DNA of 64,000 nt, from contig BQMJ01000020.1 of assembly GCA_025991245.1 (NCBI GenBank), positions 62,001 through 126,000 of the forward strand. The letters are read 5' to 3'. A program made the translations under genes and the position numbers. How positions within the stretch are numbered: the first letter of the stretch is position 1; every line of letters begins with the position of its first letter. The notes beneath the pieces are model-generated. The model was not told the origin of the DNA. It did no database searches and worked only from the letters and a program-made list of their open reading frames with translations. Origin of the DNA: Galdieria partita (lineage: Eukaryota > Rhodophyta > Bangiophyceae > Galdieriales > Galdieriaceae). This document shows positions 51,079-62,500 of this stretch, one piece after another.

Positions 51079-53880
51079 ATGAGTGTACAAAGACTTTATT
51101 TGAACACGGACTGGAGTGTAGGGAGTTTGACAACCTCTCAACAGGCAGGCACCAAATATACAGCCAACATACCTACTTGTGTCCACTCGATCCTCTTGGA
51201 AAATGGAGTGATAAGTGATCCCTTTTATGGAGAAAATGAGAAGCTCATTCAGTGGATATCTGACCTTACTTGGTCCTTTTCTCGTCGTATTCCTTTGACC
51301 CTTTATCAAACTTGTCCAAGCCTTCGATATTTATTGATTTTCGAGTGTATCGATACTGTTGCAGATATTTCACTGGATGGACAGGAATTGGGTCGTGTTG
51401 AGAACATGTTTCATAGACACGAGTTTGATATTACATCGTTTTCGAGTTCTTCACACGATATGGAGTTGAAAGTAACATTTCCTCCAATCATGGAATACAT
51501 CAAGAAAAGAGAAAAGACACATCCTTATCGAGAGTGGAATGATCCGGTGGGCGGAGCAAGTAGGGTCCGCAAGGCACAATATTCGTTTGGATGGGATTGG
51601 TAAGTCTATGTGGAAGTTGGTTTTCGAATTGATAGGCATATTCCACCGTAGGGGTCCACGATTTCCTACTTGTGGAATCATGGGTGACGTATACATACTT
51701 TGTATTCCAAATTGTAGAATTATCGATTGGAGAATATCTCAACGTTTTGATTCATTGGAGCAAGTATCATTGAATGTAAACGCTGAAGTTGAATTGGTTT
51801 CACAAATGACAGTGCATTCGCGTTTAGATGTCTTTTATGCTGGCATGTTGATTGCTAGTTGTTTGTTGGAGAATTCAGACACTTGCTTCTATAAAGGGAA
51901 ATTAAGTATCAAAGATGCTAAGCTTTGGTGGCCAAATGGATACGGAGCACAACATCTCTATCAAGTTTCCTTGTCATTGCTCTCTCAAAATCAACAAGTC
52001 ACATTTGATTGCTCGACCAAGACTATAGGGTTGCGTCAAATATTACTGGATACTTCCAAGACAGAAGATGGATACAAATTCCAATTTTATGTAAACTGCA
52101 GGAGTATCTTTTGTAAAGGTGCTAGTTGTATTCCATTTCATTCCTTTTTGGATCAAGTTACCACCGAAGACTATCGCCAAATTCTGAACTCAGCAAAAAT
52201 AGTAGGAATGAATATGATTCGAGTCTGGGGTGGAGGAATATATGAGAAGGATGCATTTTATAATTTATGTGATGAATATGGTTTACTTGTTTGGCAAGAT
52301 TTTATGTTTGCTTGTGCTTTATATCCAGGAGATGCAGAATTCTTACAAAGTGTGGAACAAGAAGCAAAGTATCAAGTAACTCGACTAAGAAACCATCCTT
52401 GTTTGGCACTCTGGTGTGGAAATAATGAATTGGAACAGAAACCTGAAGACATTTTACAAAATGAAACTACGAAATCCAATTATTTGCGTCTATTTTATGA
52501 TTTGTTACCTCAGATTGTTTCTTCTTATGATGGACAAACTCCTTATCTTCCTTCGTCTCCTCATCATCCAGAAGGGTTTGAAAAACTGTATAGTGCCAAT
52601 CTTTTAGGAGGTGACTCCCATTTTTGGGATGTTTGGCATAAGAAAGCTCCCGTAGAGGATTATCTCAAGCATCGAACTAGGTTCTGTTCCGAGGTACGTT
52701 GTATATTGTTCATTCATCATATTTTTGTGTGAAAATGACGATAGTTTGGAATGCAATCGCTTTGTTCAGTAGAAACATGTCGTTTATTTGCATCAGAGTC
52801 GGAGTTGAATATGTTCAATTCTATTTTTGAGAGTCATCAAAAAAACAAAGCAGGAAATGAGATTATGTTGCATTATATTTTTCAGTTATTTCCATTTCCT
52901 AGTTCATACAAAAGTTTATCCTATCTCTCACAACTGAACCAAGCCTTATGTATGAAATGTGGAGTTGAGCATTTCCGTCGACAAATGCCGTTTACTGTGG
53001 GGTCTCTTTATTGGCAACTCAACGATTGTTGGCCAGTTACAAGTTGGAGCTCTATCGAATTTGGTGGTCGTTGGAAGGCGCTTCACTACTTTGCCAAAAG
53101 ATTCTTCTCTCCTTTATTAATAAGTGTTGTGTCTTTAGCTGAAGAAGCTGTCCACTTTGCCGAACCATTAGGCTATCATAGGGGTCGATTTGACATTTAT
53201 ATTACCTATGATGGACAACTTCAGGTTGTTCCTGTGTGCGTAAGTTGGAAATTGTATCACGTACAACACAATGTTTGTCTCGTCGAAGGAACTCAAGTAA
53301 GAAAATGATGCTTTTTTATTTTGTTGATTCACCTTTTGGTGAAATGCAAGGAACATGAAATTCAAAGAGATACTTCTGTATGCGTGCAGTCTCTCGATTT
53401 TTCAAAACAAGTTGCGGAATATTCTGTTTCCAATTTGATTCTGCATGTTCGAGCTACACAGCAACTAGAAAATGGAAATGTTGTGTTATCAGAAAACACC
53501 GTTTGGTTTACTGCTCCTCGTTTCTATCACTTGAAGCCTGGTTCTCATTGTATTGAGCACTCTCTTACCAAAGTCGCTTCGAAGCAATGGAGATTCACTC
53601 TACGTTCCAATACTTTTCAACCGGTAATGATTTTTCCTCTAATCCAACTCTGAAAGTAATGATAGTGGATAGTTTGTTTGCTTAAAAGATGATAACTTGG
53701 AATGGCAAGATAATTTTTTCGACTTGTTTCCTAATGAAGAACGTCAACTATATGTCCGGTGCAAAGGTAAAAGAGATCACAAGTGAAAAAATCGGATGAA
53801 TCTTTCTTGAATTATAATTAGGTAATGAAAGGGTTCCAGAAATTTCTATTATTTCATTAGGAGATGCCATATTACATTAA
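51079..53880 (+). CDS. Beta-mannosidase, GH2 family
   Basis: The enzyme cleaves terminal beta-mannose from oligosaccharides. Six exons (51079-51599, 51652-52693, 52745-53296, 53351-53623, 53673-53766, 53822-53880) give 846 aa, the normal size. The sugar-binding N-domain has [18 protein letters not shown] and GPRFPT follow. The catalytic barrel has RVWGGGIYE, the acid/base Glu in WCGNNELE, and the nucleophile Glu in FCSE, which is the last codon before an intron; the FG of the usual SEFG comes from the next exon. [20 protein letters not shown] is also typical. No signal peptide is visible, so a cytosolic or unconventional location is likely unless an upstream exon was missed. Confidence 0.92.
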
Positions 53881-54099
53881 ATGATTTGTTTTACTTGTAG
53901 TGGTAGTTTTGGTAAAGTTTATTTACAGATACTGGGATGCTTGTGGAAACAGTTTTGAAACACTTTGTGTTTGAAATGATATGTGTGTTGAAGTAAGCTT
54001 CTATCATGAAGCTTAGGATAACAGTTTTAAGCATGTTATGCATCCGTTAACCATCAGGTTTGCCACAAGATAGAAAACGAACCAACCATGGATAAACAC

Positions 54100-54918
54100 T
54101 TAGGAAGATTTTGTATCTTTTAATAACTGGAATAGTCGTTCATTTTGATTCTTTAGCTCTGCTATCTTGACTTGGAGAGCCATCAATTTGGATTGGATCG
54201 ATTCTATCGTTTTTGCATGTTCATTGATATTTGTCAGGTGATTGAAATCCATACTAGGAACAACTACTTTTGCCATTTCTGTAATCAACTCTGGTCCCAT
54301 CTCACGGACGCCTTGTGATCCAATGCGAAGAATAAAATTCAAAAACAAGAAACATGGATCTATCTGTTGTTGAGTTTGACTCAAAATAGTTGAAGAGCCT
54401 TCTTTGAGTTGATGGCTGGTAGGAGATGGTGAGATATCATTCAACTGTTTCCTTGTTACTAGAATCTGATTCATTCTGTCTTTCCTACTTTCACTACTGC
54501 AACTCCATGTGACATCTTTCTCATATGAATCAGTGTTACTGTCCGACACTTGTTCCAAATGTTGTTCAAACTCCTTTCCATCGGCTTTCCACTCGAGATT
54601 GATACATTCTGGATGTAATTCCAATTGATGTCTATGTTCTTTTAGTTTTCGATATCTATTTTCATACTTGTAGCGTTCCTCATCTCCCAAAGAAATGACT
54701 CCTTGAGAATCCAAATCAAGTATTCCTTCCAAGTATTTCATAGTCCTAGTGATCCTTTGTATCTCTGGGTAAGGCCATCTAAGAATACCATGAGCTCTAC
54801 AAGAACTCTTTATTACTGTGAGACAAGTTCTTAGTTGTTTGGAAGCTTCCAACATCGGTTTGCCAAAAAATGGTCGCAACTTGCAAAGAGGAATAACGGT
54901 TTTATTCTTCTTTGGCAT
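54100..54918 (-). CDS. RWP-RK domain transcription factor
   Basis: RWP-RK proteins (NIN/NLP, RKD) control nitrogen responses and gametogenesis in plants and algae. From the ATG at 54918 the product is 272 aa and intronless. The domain is at residues about 12-65: FFGKPMLEASKQLRTCLTVI, SSCRAHGILRWPYPEI. The RWPxRK hallmark here reads RWPYPE, so the motif is degenerate after RWPY. The rest is polar and ends in a leucine-zipper-like coiled coil (residues about 230-265), as in RKDs. There is no NLP-type PB1 or GAF domain. The 306 bp up to the next gene hold nothing recognised. Confidence 0.75.
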   Translation of the reverse strand: MPKKNKTVIPLCKLRPFFGKPMLEASKQLRTCLTVIKSSCRAHGILRWPYPEIQRITRTMKYLEGILDLDSQGVISLGDEERYKYENRYRKLKEHRHQLELHPECINLEWKADGKEFEQHLEQVSDSNTDSYEKDVTWSCSSESRKDRMNQILVTRKQLNDISPSPTSHQLKEGSSTILSQTQQQIDPCFLFLNFILRIGSQGVREMGPELITEMAKVVVPSMDFNHLTNINEHAKTIESIQSKLMALQVKIAELKNQNERLFQLLKDTKSS

Positions 54919-55224
54919 TTTCAATCTTGCAACGGTTAGAAAGAATATACACCAAGAGACAAGAAGAAGGTTGCACAGAAAAGCAAGTTTGACACTGCTG
55001 CGTGAACACGATAATTGGTTGCTTACAACGACACTTGTGAACAACTTCTGAGAGGAGGATATCGCGATTTATGGTAAGATCTGTGGCATAGTCAACTTGT
55101 TCCATTGGCCAAGTTGTCCAAAGAAGAAACAATGCCATTCAACGAGTTCTGTCTCGTAGACAAGTCGCAGAAGGGCAATGGGAAGAAGAAGATGTGAAAA
55201 GCCCTTTGGATTTTCTTGGGTGAT

Positions 55225-56437
55225 ATGGTAAGATTTGGCATTTTGGGAACGGCAAATATTGCCAATAGAATAGCGGACGCCATAGAAAGTGCTGGACATG
55301 AAGTATATGCAATCGCAAGTAGGAACTTGGAAAGGTGAGTTGTCTTTCATTAGTAAATCTATCAAGAACTGGATGTATGGTATAGAGCAAATCAGTGGGT
55401 TTCTAATCGACCGTCCAAGAAGAAGACAATTATTTGCTATGGTTCTTATGACCAACTGATAGAAGACGACCAAGTACAAGCTGTATACATTCCTTTGCCT
55501 AGCAGCTTGGCAGATTCTTGGGCACAACGTAAGACTATTCTCAGTGTTGTTTGCGACAGAGAGTAGTAACTATCTCTAGTTGCTGCTGAAAAGGGAAAAC
55601 ATATACTGGTGGATAAACCGTTCTCTTCAGCAGAAAATGTTCTGAAAATCGCACAAGTCTGTCGAAAGAATCGTGTAGCCTTTTTGGATGGCACTCAGTT
55701 TGTTCACGGTCCACGCTTGAAGGAAATGCAAAGAATGCTCCAAAGTGGTGTGATTGGAAGGTTACGCAAAGTGAACGCAGCTTTTACAGCTTGGATTGTG
55801 GATCCCACGAACATAAGATACAATCCTACTCTCGAACCTGCTGGTTGTGTGGGAGACGTTGGTAAGTTTCAGTCTTTTTCTTAGTTGGAGCCAAGACTGT
55901 TGGTTTGTTCTTCTCTCAGGTTGGTATGTGGTTCGATTTATTCTTTCTTTTGTTGGATATGATCGTAAAGTTATTTCGGTGTATGCTGTTGGCAACGAAA
56001 CGGATAACGGAGCCATGGACGATTGCTGTGGAGTTGTGGAGTTTGAAGATAATATTACTGCCCACTTTGACTGTGGTTTTACAAGTGGCTATAGACAATG
56101 GGGTGAATGTTTAGGTACTTTGGGAGTGTTGAGAGTGGAACGCTTTCAAGGAGCTCCGGTACCTAGTTCAAGCGAACAGAAAGATCCCAATTTGCACTTT
56201 CAGTTTCGTCAAGTAGGAGAAGAAAGAAGTGGTCATATTGAACGAGTAGAATCGGAAACCCAAGATATTTGGGTTTCCAGTGTAGGAAAGCCACAAAGTG
56301 TTTTAATGATTGAGCAATTTATTACTTTGATCGAACAAGACAAGGAACGAGAGAAATGGATCACGGAAGCCTGGAAAACACAATGGCTAGTTGATGCTAT
56401 TTATGAATCAGCGAAAACCAAACGAGTAGTTTGGTGA
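55225..56437 (+). CDS. Gfo/Idh/MocA-family NAD(P) oxidoreductase
   Basis: This is a sugar or polyol dehydrogenase-like enzyme. Exons 55225-55334, 55386-55528, 55580-55861 and 55920-56437 (introns 51, 51 and 58 nt) give 350 aa. The Rossmann N-domain starts FGILGTANIANRIADAI, then AVYIPLPSSLADSWA and the catalytic EKGKHILVDKPF with its Lys. The C-domain holds GDVGWYVVRF and a YxxG-type sheet. EKGKHILVDKPF matches the EKP motif except Glu-Lys-Pro reads Asp-Lys-Pro. Relatives include trans-1,2-dihydrobenzene-1,2-diol and xylose dehydrogenases. The substrate is unknown. Confidence 0.88.
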
Positions 56438-56508
56438 TCAAAGAAAGCGATAATGATTCCAGTTTATATCTTTATCATAGTCCATTGTGGTGCAAGAGAG
56501 AAATGTGT

Positions 56509-57170
56509 TTACTGAAATGCAAAACTGGATGTTGTGAATCTTGGTAAGGGTGAAAGTTGAAGTTTCTGAAAAGGTACACTATCAGGGTCAAAATAATAAC
56601 CTTGTGTCTCTCCTGTTATTCGATTCATACAAATATAATAAAATCCAGCAATGGTCAATCCACAGTTGTGAGAGACGTTTACGAAATATCTTTCCTTCCA
56701 ACGCATAAATACAAATTCCAGTGGATGCAAAGCTACTTCTCTGGCTCTGTTTCTTTCAAACATTCTTTCAAAAGGTCTAAAAGCTGAGAACTTTGACCAG
56801 TGTCTCAAGTCATCATCCTCTGTTGCATCCCAACAGCCTGTGCGAAAACCATAATGTATGTTATCTACAACTTGACCTTCCCAAAAGGTTATCACTGGAT
56901 AATCAAACCTTGGAACATCTATGGCTTCCATACTTCCACAAATATAACCTTTCTCTGGTTCATAGTTTTGAATCTCCTACCAATAACATACTTTCAAATG
57001 GAACCTCCAAGGAATTATCATATAACGCCTACCACATTCACTGTCCAATAGTCCAAGTCCTTTATCAGTTTCCACGAGTTTTGAATACCTTGAAATCTTT
57101 GTCCTGCTTGTAATAACGAACAAAATATGGGTTTGGGTGAATAAATACTTCTCAAACTATTGGCAGGCAT
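56509..57170 (-). CDS. GID4: GID4/VID24, degron receptor of the GID/CTLH E3 ligase
   Basis: GID4 recognises Pro/N-degrons, in yeast on gluconeogenic enzymes such as FBPase. Exons on the minus strand are 57170-57033 and 56976-56509 (56-nt intron), giving 201 aa. The beta-barrel is covered: LLQAGQRFQGIQNS, YICGSMEAIDVP, VITFWEGQVVDNIHYGF, ATEDDDLRHWSKFSAFRPF, EFVFMRWKERYFV, then CGLTIAGFYYICMNRITGE-type strands. It is divergent from PMS2 with 73 bp between ATGs. An FBPase relative lies 46 kb away; whether it is a target is unknown. Confidence 0.9.
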
Positions 57171-57243
57171 AAGGAGGAAAAGATATTTGTCAACACAAGA
57201 GAAAGGAAATCTGCCAAAAGGATTTCTCAAAAGTGAAAAAGGA

Positions 57244-59551
57244 ATGTCAAGCCATATTCAAAGTTTATCGAGAGCTTGTCAACATAAAATATCGTTGGCT
57301 CAAGCAGTGTTGGACACTACAGCAGCTTTAAAGGAACTCATTGAAAACGCACTTGATGCAGGTGCAACTCAAATAGACGTTTGTATAAAAGGTCCAAGTG
57401 CTTTGGATCTATTGCAAGTAATGGATAACGGTTGTGGAATAGATGAGAGAGACTTTCTATACGTATGTAAACCCTCTTATACTTCAAAGTTACATACATT
57501 CGAGGAACTTGGTAGTGTGAGAACTTTAGGGTTTCGAGGAGAAGCTTTGGCCTCCTTATGTTTGCTTGGCAATGTAAAGTTGATCACCAAAACAGCCGAG
57601 GCCAAAAGGGGTAGTTGTCTAAGCTTTGACCATACAGGTAACGTGACAAAAATAGAAACAGTTGCCAGAGAACGTGGAACAACAGTAGTGGTGACTGAGT
57701 TATTCGAAGCGTTTCCTGTTCGCAGAGAAAGTCAAAAGAAAGCAACAAAACGAGAAACTACCCGAATGGTTGATTGTATACAGCAATTTGCACTTGTTTC
57801 CACTGGCGTTCGATTTGCCTTGTCCATAGACGGAAAGCGAATTCTCAAGACTCAAGGACATGGAAGTTTGCTAGACAGTATTGCTCAGTTGTTTTCGAGT
57901 ATGACCGTTTCCTCATTGATTCCTATGGATACCCATCAGATACAAAGTTTCCACGATGCTCGTATAACGGGATTTGTATCCAAACCTGAAAAGGCTTGTG
58001 CTCGTTCAGCAACTGATCGTCAATATGTATTTTTTCGTAGTCGACCTATCGAAATGCGTAAACTTTGTAGTTTGGTGACCAGAATATATCAAAAGCAAGT
58101 TGGTCAAAATAGTTATCCGCTTTTATTTCTTTATATAGAATTGCAGGATGGAACATTCGATATCAACATCGCTACTGATAAACGTCAGCTGTTGATACAT
58201 GATGCCGATCGATTCCTGGAAGCATGCACTAGTTATTTTTGTGAGTTGTGGAAAGTGAAAGATTATATTTCAATTCCGGAATGCTCTCAACAAAGAGGAA
58301 TCCAGAATGATGACAAGTTGAACTTGGAACATCATGATACAGTGATAGAAGAGAATCATATGCAACACAAAGATATCGACCGATTTCGTAAAATGTCCAA
58401 TGACTCAACTACGAGTTGTAATTGTGATATAAATGAATATCAAACCAAATCCATGGAGGAGAATCATATGGATATTCAAAATAATCAAGTCTCAAAAGGA
58501 GGCCTTATGAGAACCCATGAACCCAACATTGTGGATGAGTCCTTCAGGAAACCTTTAGCTATGAAAAAGCAGTCTGGAAAGAGTATATTAGAATATGCAA
58601 AGAGAAAGCGCAGAGAGTCTGTCGATTCTTGCAACATAGACACATCTCACAACATTCCAAAGCGCTTATTATCATCAGAGGAAATATCACTATGTAAGAC
58701 CCAAGTCGACAAAATGGATAATCATAATAATGGGAAGGAGCCTGAAGGAACTCAACCCATAGAGCACCAACAAATAGGAATCTCTTCTCATGTAGAAAAA
58801 ACCAACAACTGCCTATCGTTTCATCATACTCTTTATGCTTCTAAAGATCACAATCAAGAAACAAATGCCAGAGATGCAGAAATAGAATTGCGTCAAGTTT
58901 TGCACAAGAACGATTTCCTTTCCATGCAAATGATTGGCCAATTCAATGAAGGTTTTATTATTGCCAAGTGGCATGAACATTTGTTCATCATCGATCAGCA
59001 TGCTGCAGATGAAAGATATCATTACGAACATTTGCAAAAGAAACAAGGAGAACTACCTTGCCAACTACTGATCCAACCGCTGACAATGCCTCTTTCTGCT
59101 GAAGAAGAATGGCTATTGATCAATCATATGGATTGGATAGAGCCATGGGGTTTCCGCTTCTCAGTGGATACAGAGAAGATGCCAGGAAATAGAATATCGC
59201 TGCTACAAGTGCCATTTCATGAAAAGACGACTTTTGGAATCGATGATGTACTGGAAATGATTCATCAGTTACGAAATGGAGAAGCGAGTAGCAAAGAGTG
59301 TAAGTATCTTTTGAATAGAATCTTTTCTAGTATAATCTGATCATCATTGTTTATAAGACGTTCGATTTCCTAAATTGGAAGCTGCCTTTGCTTCTCAAGC
59401 TTGTCGCATGTCTATTATGATAGGAACTCCATTAGAAAGATTGCAGATGTCAAGACTGGTTAGCAAACTGGCATACTTGAAAGATCCGTGGCGTTGTCCT
59501 CATGGAAGACCCACCATACGACATTTGTTTACCATTTCAAACAATCGATGA
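57244..59551 (+). CDS. PMS2: Mismatch-repair endonuclease PMS2 (yeast/plant PMS1)
   Basis: PMS2 with MLH1 nicks the new strand in mismatch repair. Exons 57244-59299 and 59358-59551 (58-nt intron) give 749 aa. It has LKELIENALDAGA, VMDNGCGID, TLGFRGEALASL, and a DFNIATDKR-type end of the ATPase half (here FDINIATDKR). A disordered linker of about 200 residues follows. The endonuclease domain carries the intact metal motif DQHAADERYHYE, then LEAAFASQACR and CPHGRPT. The start at 57244 gives the family N-terminus. The end overlaps REV3 tail to tail by 23 bp. Confidence 0.95.
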
Positions 59552-62500
59552 TATCTTGATATGCTTCATTCCATTGTTGACAACTATGACGTTGAAAGAA
59601 TATTGGACAATGAAAATTTTGGCAATGCCATTCTTGAATAGTCTCACAACGACTGCAGTAATCACATACACTTTGCGCACGTTTCAATTTGCGTTGTAAT
59701 CGACTCCAACGTTGAAACAAAATGAAATGAGACCACGATGGATGGCTTTTACATGAAGGACATAAAGGCCATTCTTTGGGATCGTATAGATTTTGTCCAC
59801 ATAGGCTACAAACATAATAATGATAATAATGATAAAGTCCTCCAACAGGATAACGAGTCTGTAACAAACTGCTACAAGGGTTTCTATCTTGTCCTACAAC
59901 TATATGTTTCCTTCTAGGCATCATTAACCATGACAATAATGTTGATGGTCTCTTCATTTGTTGATACCATTGATGGATGTCAACTCCAAGACAATCGAAG
60001 AAACGCTGCAAAGCGGGTATCATTTGTTTGGTGATATAATATGTTATATGTAATACAGCATGTCCATTCTCTTGTAACGATAAAAATTCCTCAGGAGAAC
60101 ATACGCAGTCTTGCAAAGTTCTGGGTTTCTCCATCCAGTAAGCTACAAGAAAAGGTATCCTTTCTCCATATAATGGAATAGCACGAGTATCATGAAAAGC
60201 TCTCCTAGAAGCTACAACGGCTGCTGGTGGAAGCATAGCATGAGAACTTGATTCCATCTGTGCACGATAACTACCCCAACGAACTTCCATATAAAAGATG
60301 AAATCCATCCAATGAACATTGCCTCGATGCATACGAGTCCATTTTCTTAACAAGTACTCTTTCACTTTGGATACTTTTCTAGTTTCAAACAATAATCGCA
60401 AACTTCTTTCCACCATCTTTTGTACTGCAGCACAAGAGTCTCTACGAATGGTTTCAATACCTTTAGCATCCAGTACAGGAATTTGTTGTTCCAACGATTC
60501 AAAAGCATAGCCCACATAACGCTTTTTCACCAATAAGATACATGGCTGATATACTTTTTCCAATACTAAGCGCATGGGATAAGGAAATTGACTAGAAATA
60601 TGCTCACTCATTTCTTTGCCGAGCTTCCACGCTTGTCTCCAATCCATTTCAGGAATACATACAAAAAGAGAATCCGTATCACCTTCAATGGCTTTGAATA
60701 TTCATTCAAGTTGTTTGTGCAAACTTACCATATACTACATGTGCCATGACTTGTTGCCAACCTCTTTCTATCTCCGTCATACTACGCTTCATAGCTTGTC
60801 TACCATGTTGTACGATGGCATCTGCTAAGCCTGAACAAGGCATACGGCCAGAAAATGCTGCACTAGTATAACCATAAGTCACATTGGCAATCAATTTCAG
60901 TGCAAACTGTTGGGCGTTTAAGATTTTCCATAGTCGATCTTTGTATTCTCCTTGATAGTGTTCAGTAATCCATTTCATGGAGGATTTGATCATCAATCGA
61001 GTAGACAAGATTTCCTGCAATAGTCGCGGTAATATTCCTTTACGTATCTTATGGGTAACAAAGCACTCTCCATTGGGAGCCACATAATAGTCATTGCCAT
61101 ATCTTTCATACAATACTTGAACAGAATCTTTGCTATCATTTGTAACAGATGTAAGACGTGGAGGCTCATAAGACTCCAACACACCTAATCGACAAGAATC
61201 AAAGTCTCTCGTCTGCGAAAAATCACGAACATTACCAAACATGGTCGAAAAACACAAGTTGTGTGCAATAATGATGGAAGGATACAAACTTTGAAAATCC
61301 ATCACAATGACTGGATCTTGATAAAAATTTGTAAATGGCTCCATAACCAATGGCAGGCATTCCATAGCTGGTTGACTTAATAGCTGTTCTCTAGAAGCAC
61401 TCAAAAGCAAATAACCATTGGAATGTGCCAATCTAGCCAGCATACTTTCAACACGAAACTGAGAACCACGTGTTATAACACTACGAAAGTCGATACCAAA
61501 GATACGAGCCAATTCCGAGGTCTGTGAAATCCAATCTAAATCTTCCAAGAAATGAAAATTATCTGCAGCCTTTTGTAAGCCATATTCATATGCAATATGT
61601 AAATGTTGTGTATTCTGAAGAAATGATCCAAGTACCCAAGGTTCATAAGCAGGAATGCGTTTCTTCAATAGAGCCGCTGACACACCTTCGTAATCATAAT
61701 AAGGCAGTTTGACTTGAACACGTAAAATATTCCAAATACTAAACACATATCTTCCCGTTATCTTTATATGACAGCCAAATCTCTCCATATAAGCATCTGC
61801 ACGACTCGCTTCTCGTGTAATACAATTGCTTCGATCAACGGTTTCTTCTTGTTCTTCTTCAAAAACTTCATCATTGTTATAGAAGTTTGGAGTTGTTTCC
61901 TTGCAACGAGATATCCATCTTGTAAAATCCCAACCTAAACAATGTCCACGATCTATAAGATAACCCAAAGATGAACGATGAATATCATAACCAAATATCA
62001 AGTCAATATCATAATGTCGTATCCAATAAGCAACTTTATAAAACAATTCTTCTTCATTAGAGACTATCTGAATAGAAATACTATCAGATATTTGGTATAA
62101 ATGCTGATTCGGAACAAGCTCTTCCGTCCAAAGAATCACATGAAAAATATTTTCATAAATGAGACCTAGATGGAGTTTTGCTCTTTCATCATGGATAACC
62201 ATACAGACTATATGAACAGCATCTATGGTTGGATCAGGCAATTTGCCTTTTCGTGCACTCGTAATAACTTCTAGAGACATCAATGTCAAACCTTGACTCT
62301 GATGTGGTAAGAGTTCTTCATCTTGTTGGAAATTACTACTGATTGAAGATTCTCTTCTAGAACATGAATTCTTCCCGGTTTCAACAGCGAATCCTGGAGA
62401 AAAGAAAGAAGAATCACTATTATTCAAGCTTCGTCTGTGAAGATTTCTTGACTTTTCAGGAATTTGTGACTGTGACGATAATGTTATGCCGTCCATTTCA

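Noticed and set aside
55069-55527. Long minus-strand frame opposite the start of the oxidoreductase gene
   Set aside because: It is antisense to exons 1-2 of a clear Gfo/Idh/MocA enzyme, has no family similarity and lacks its own splice logic.
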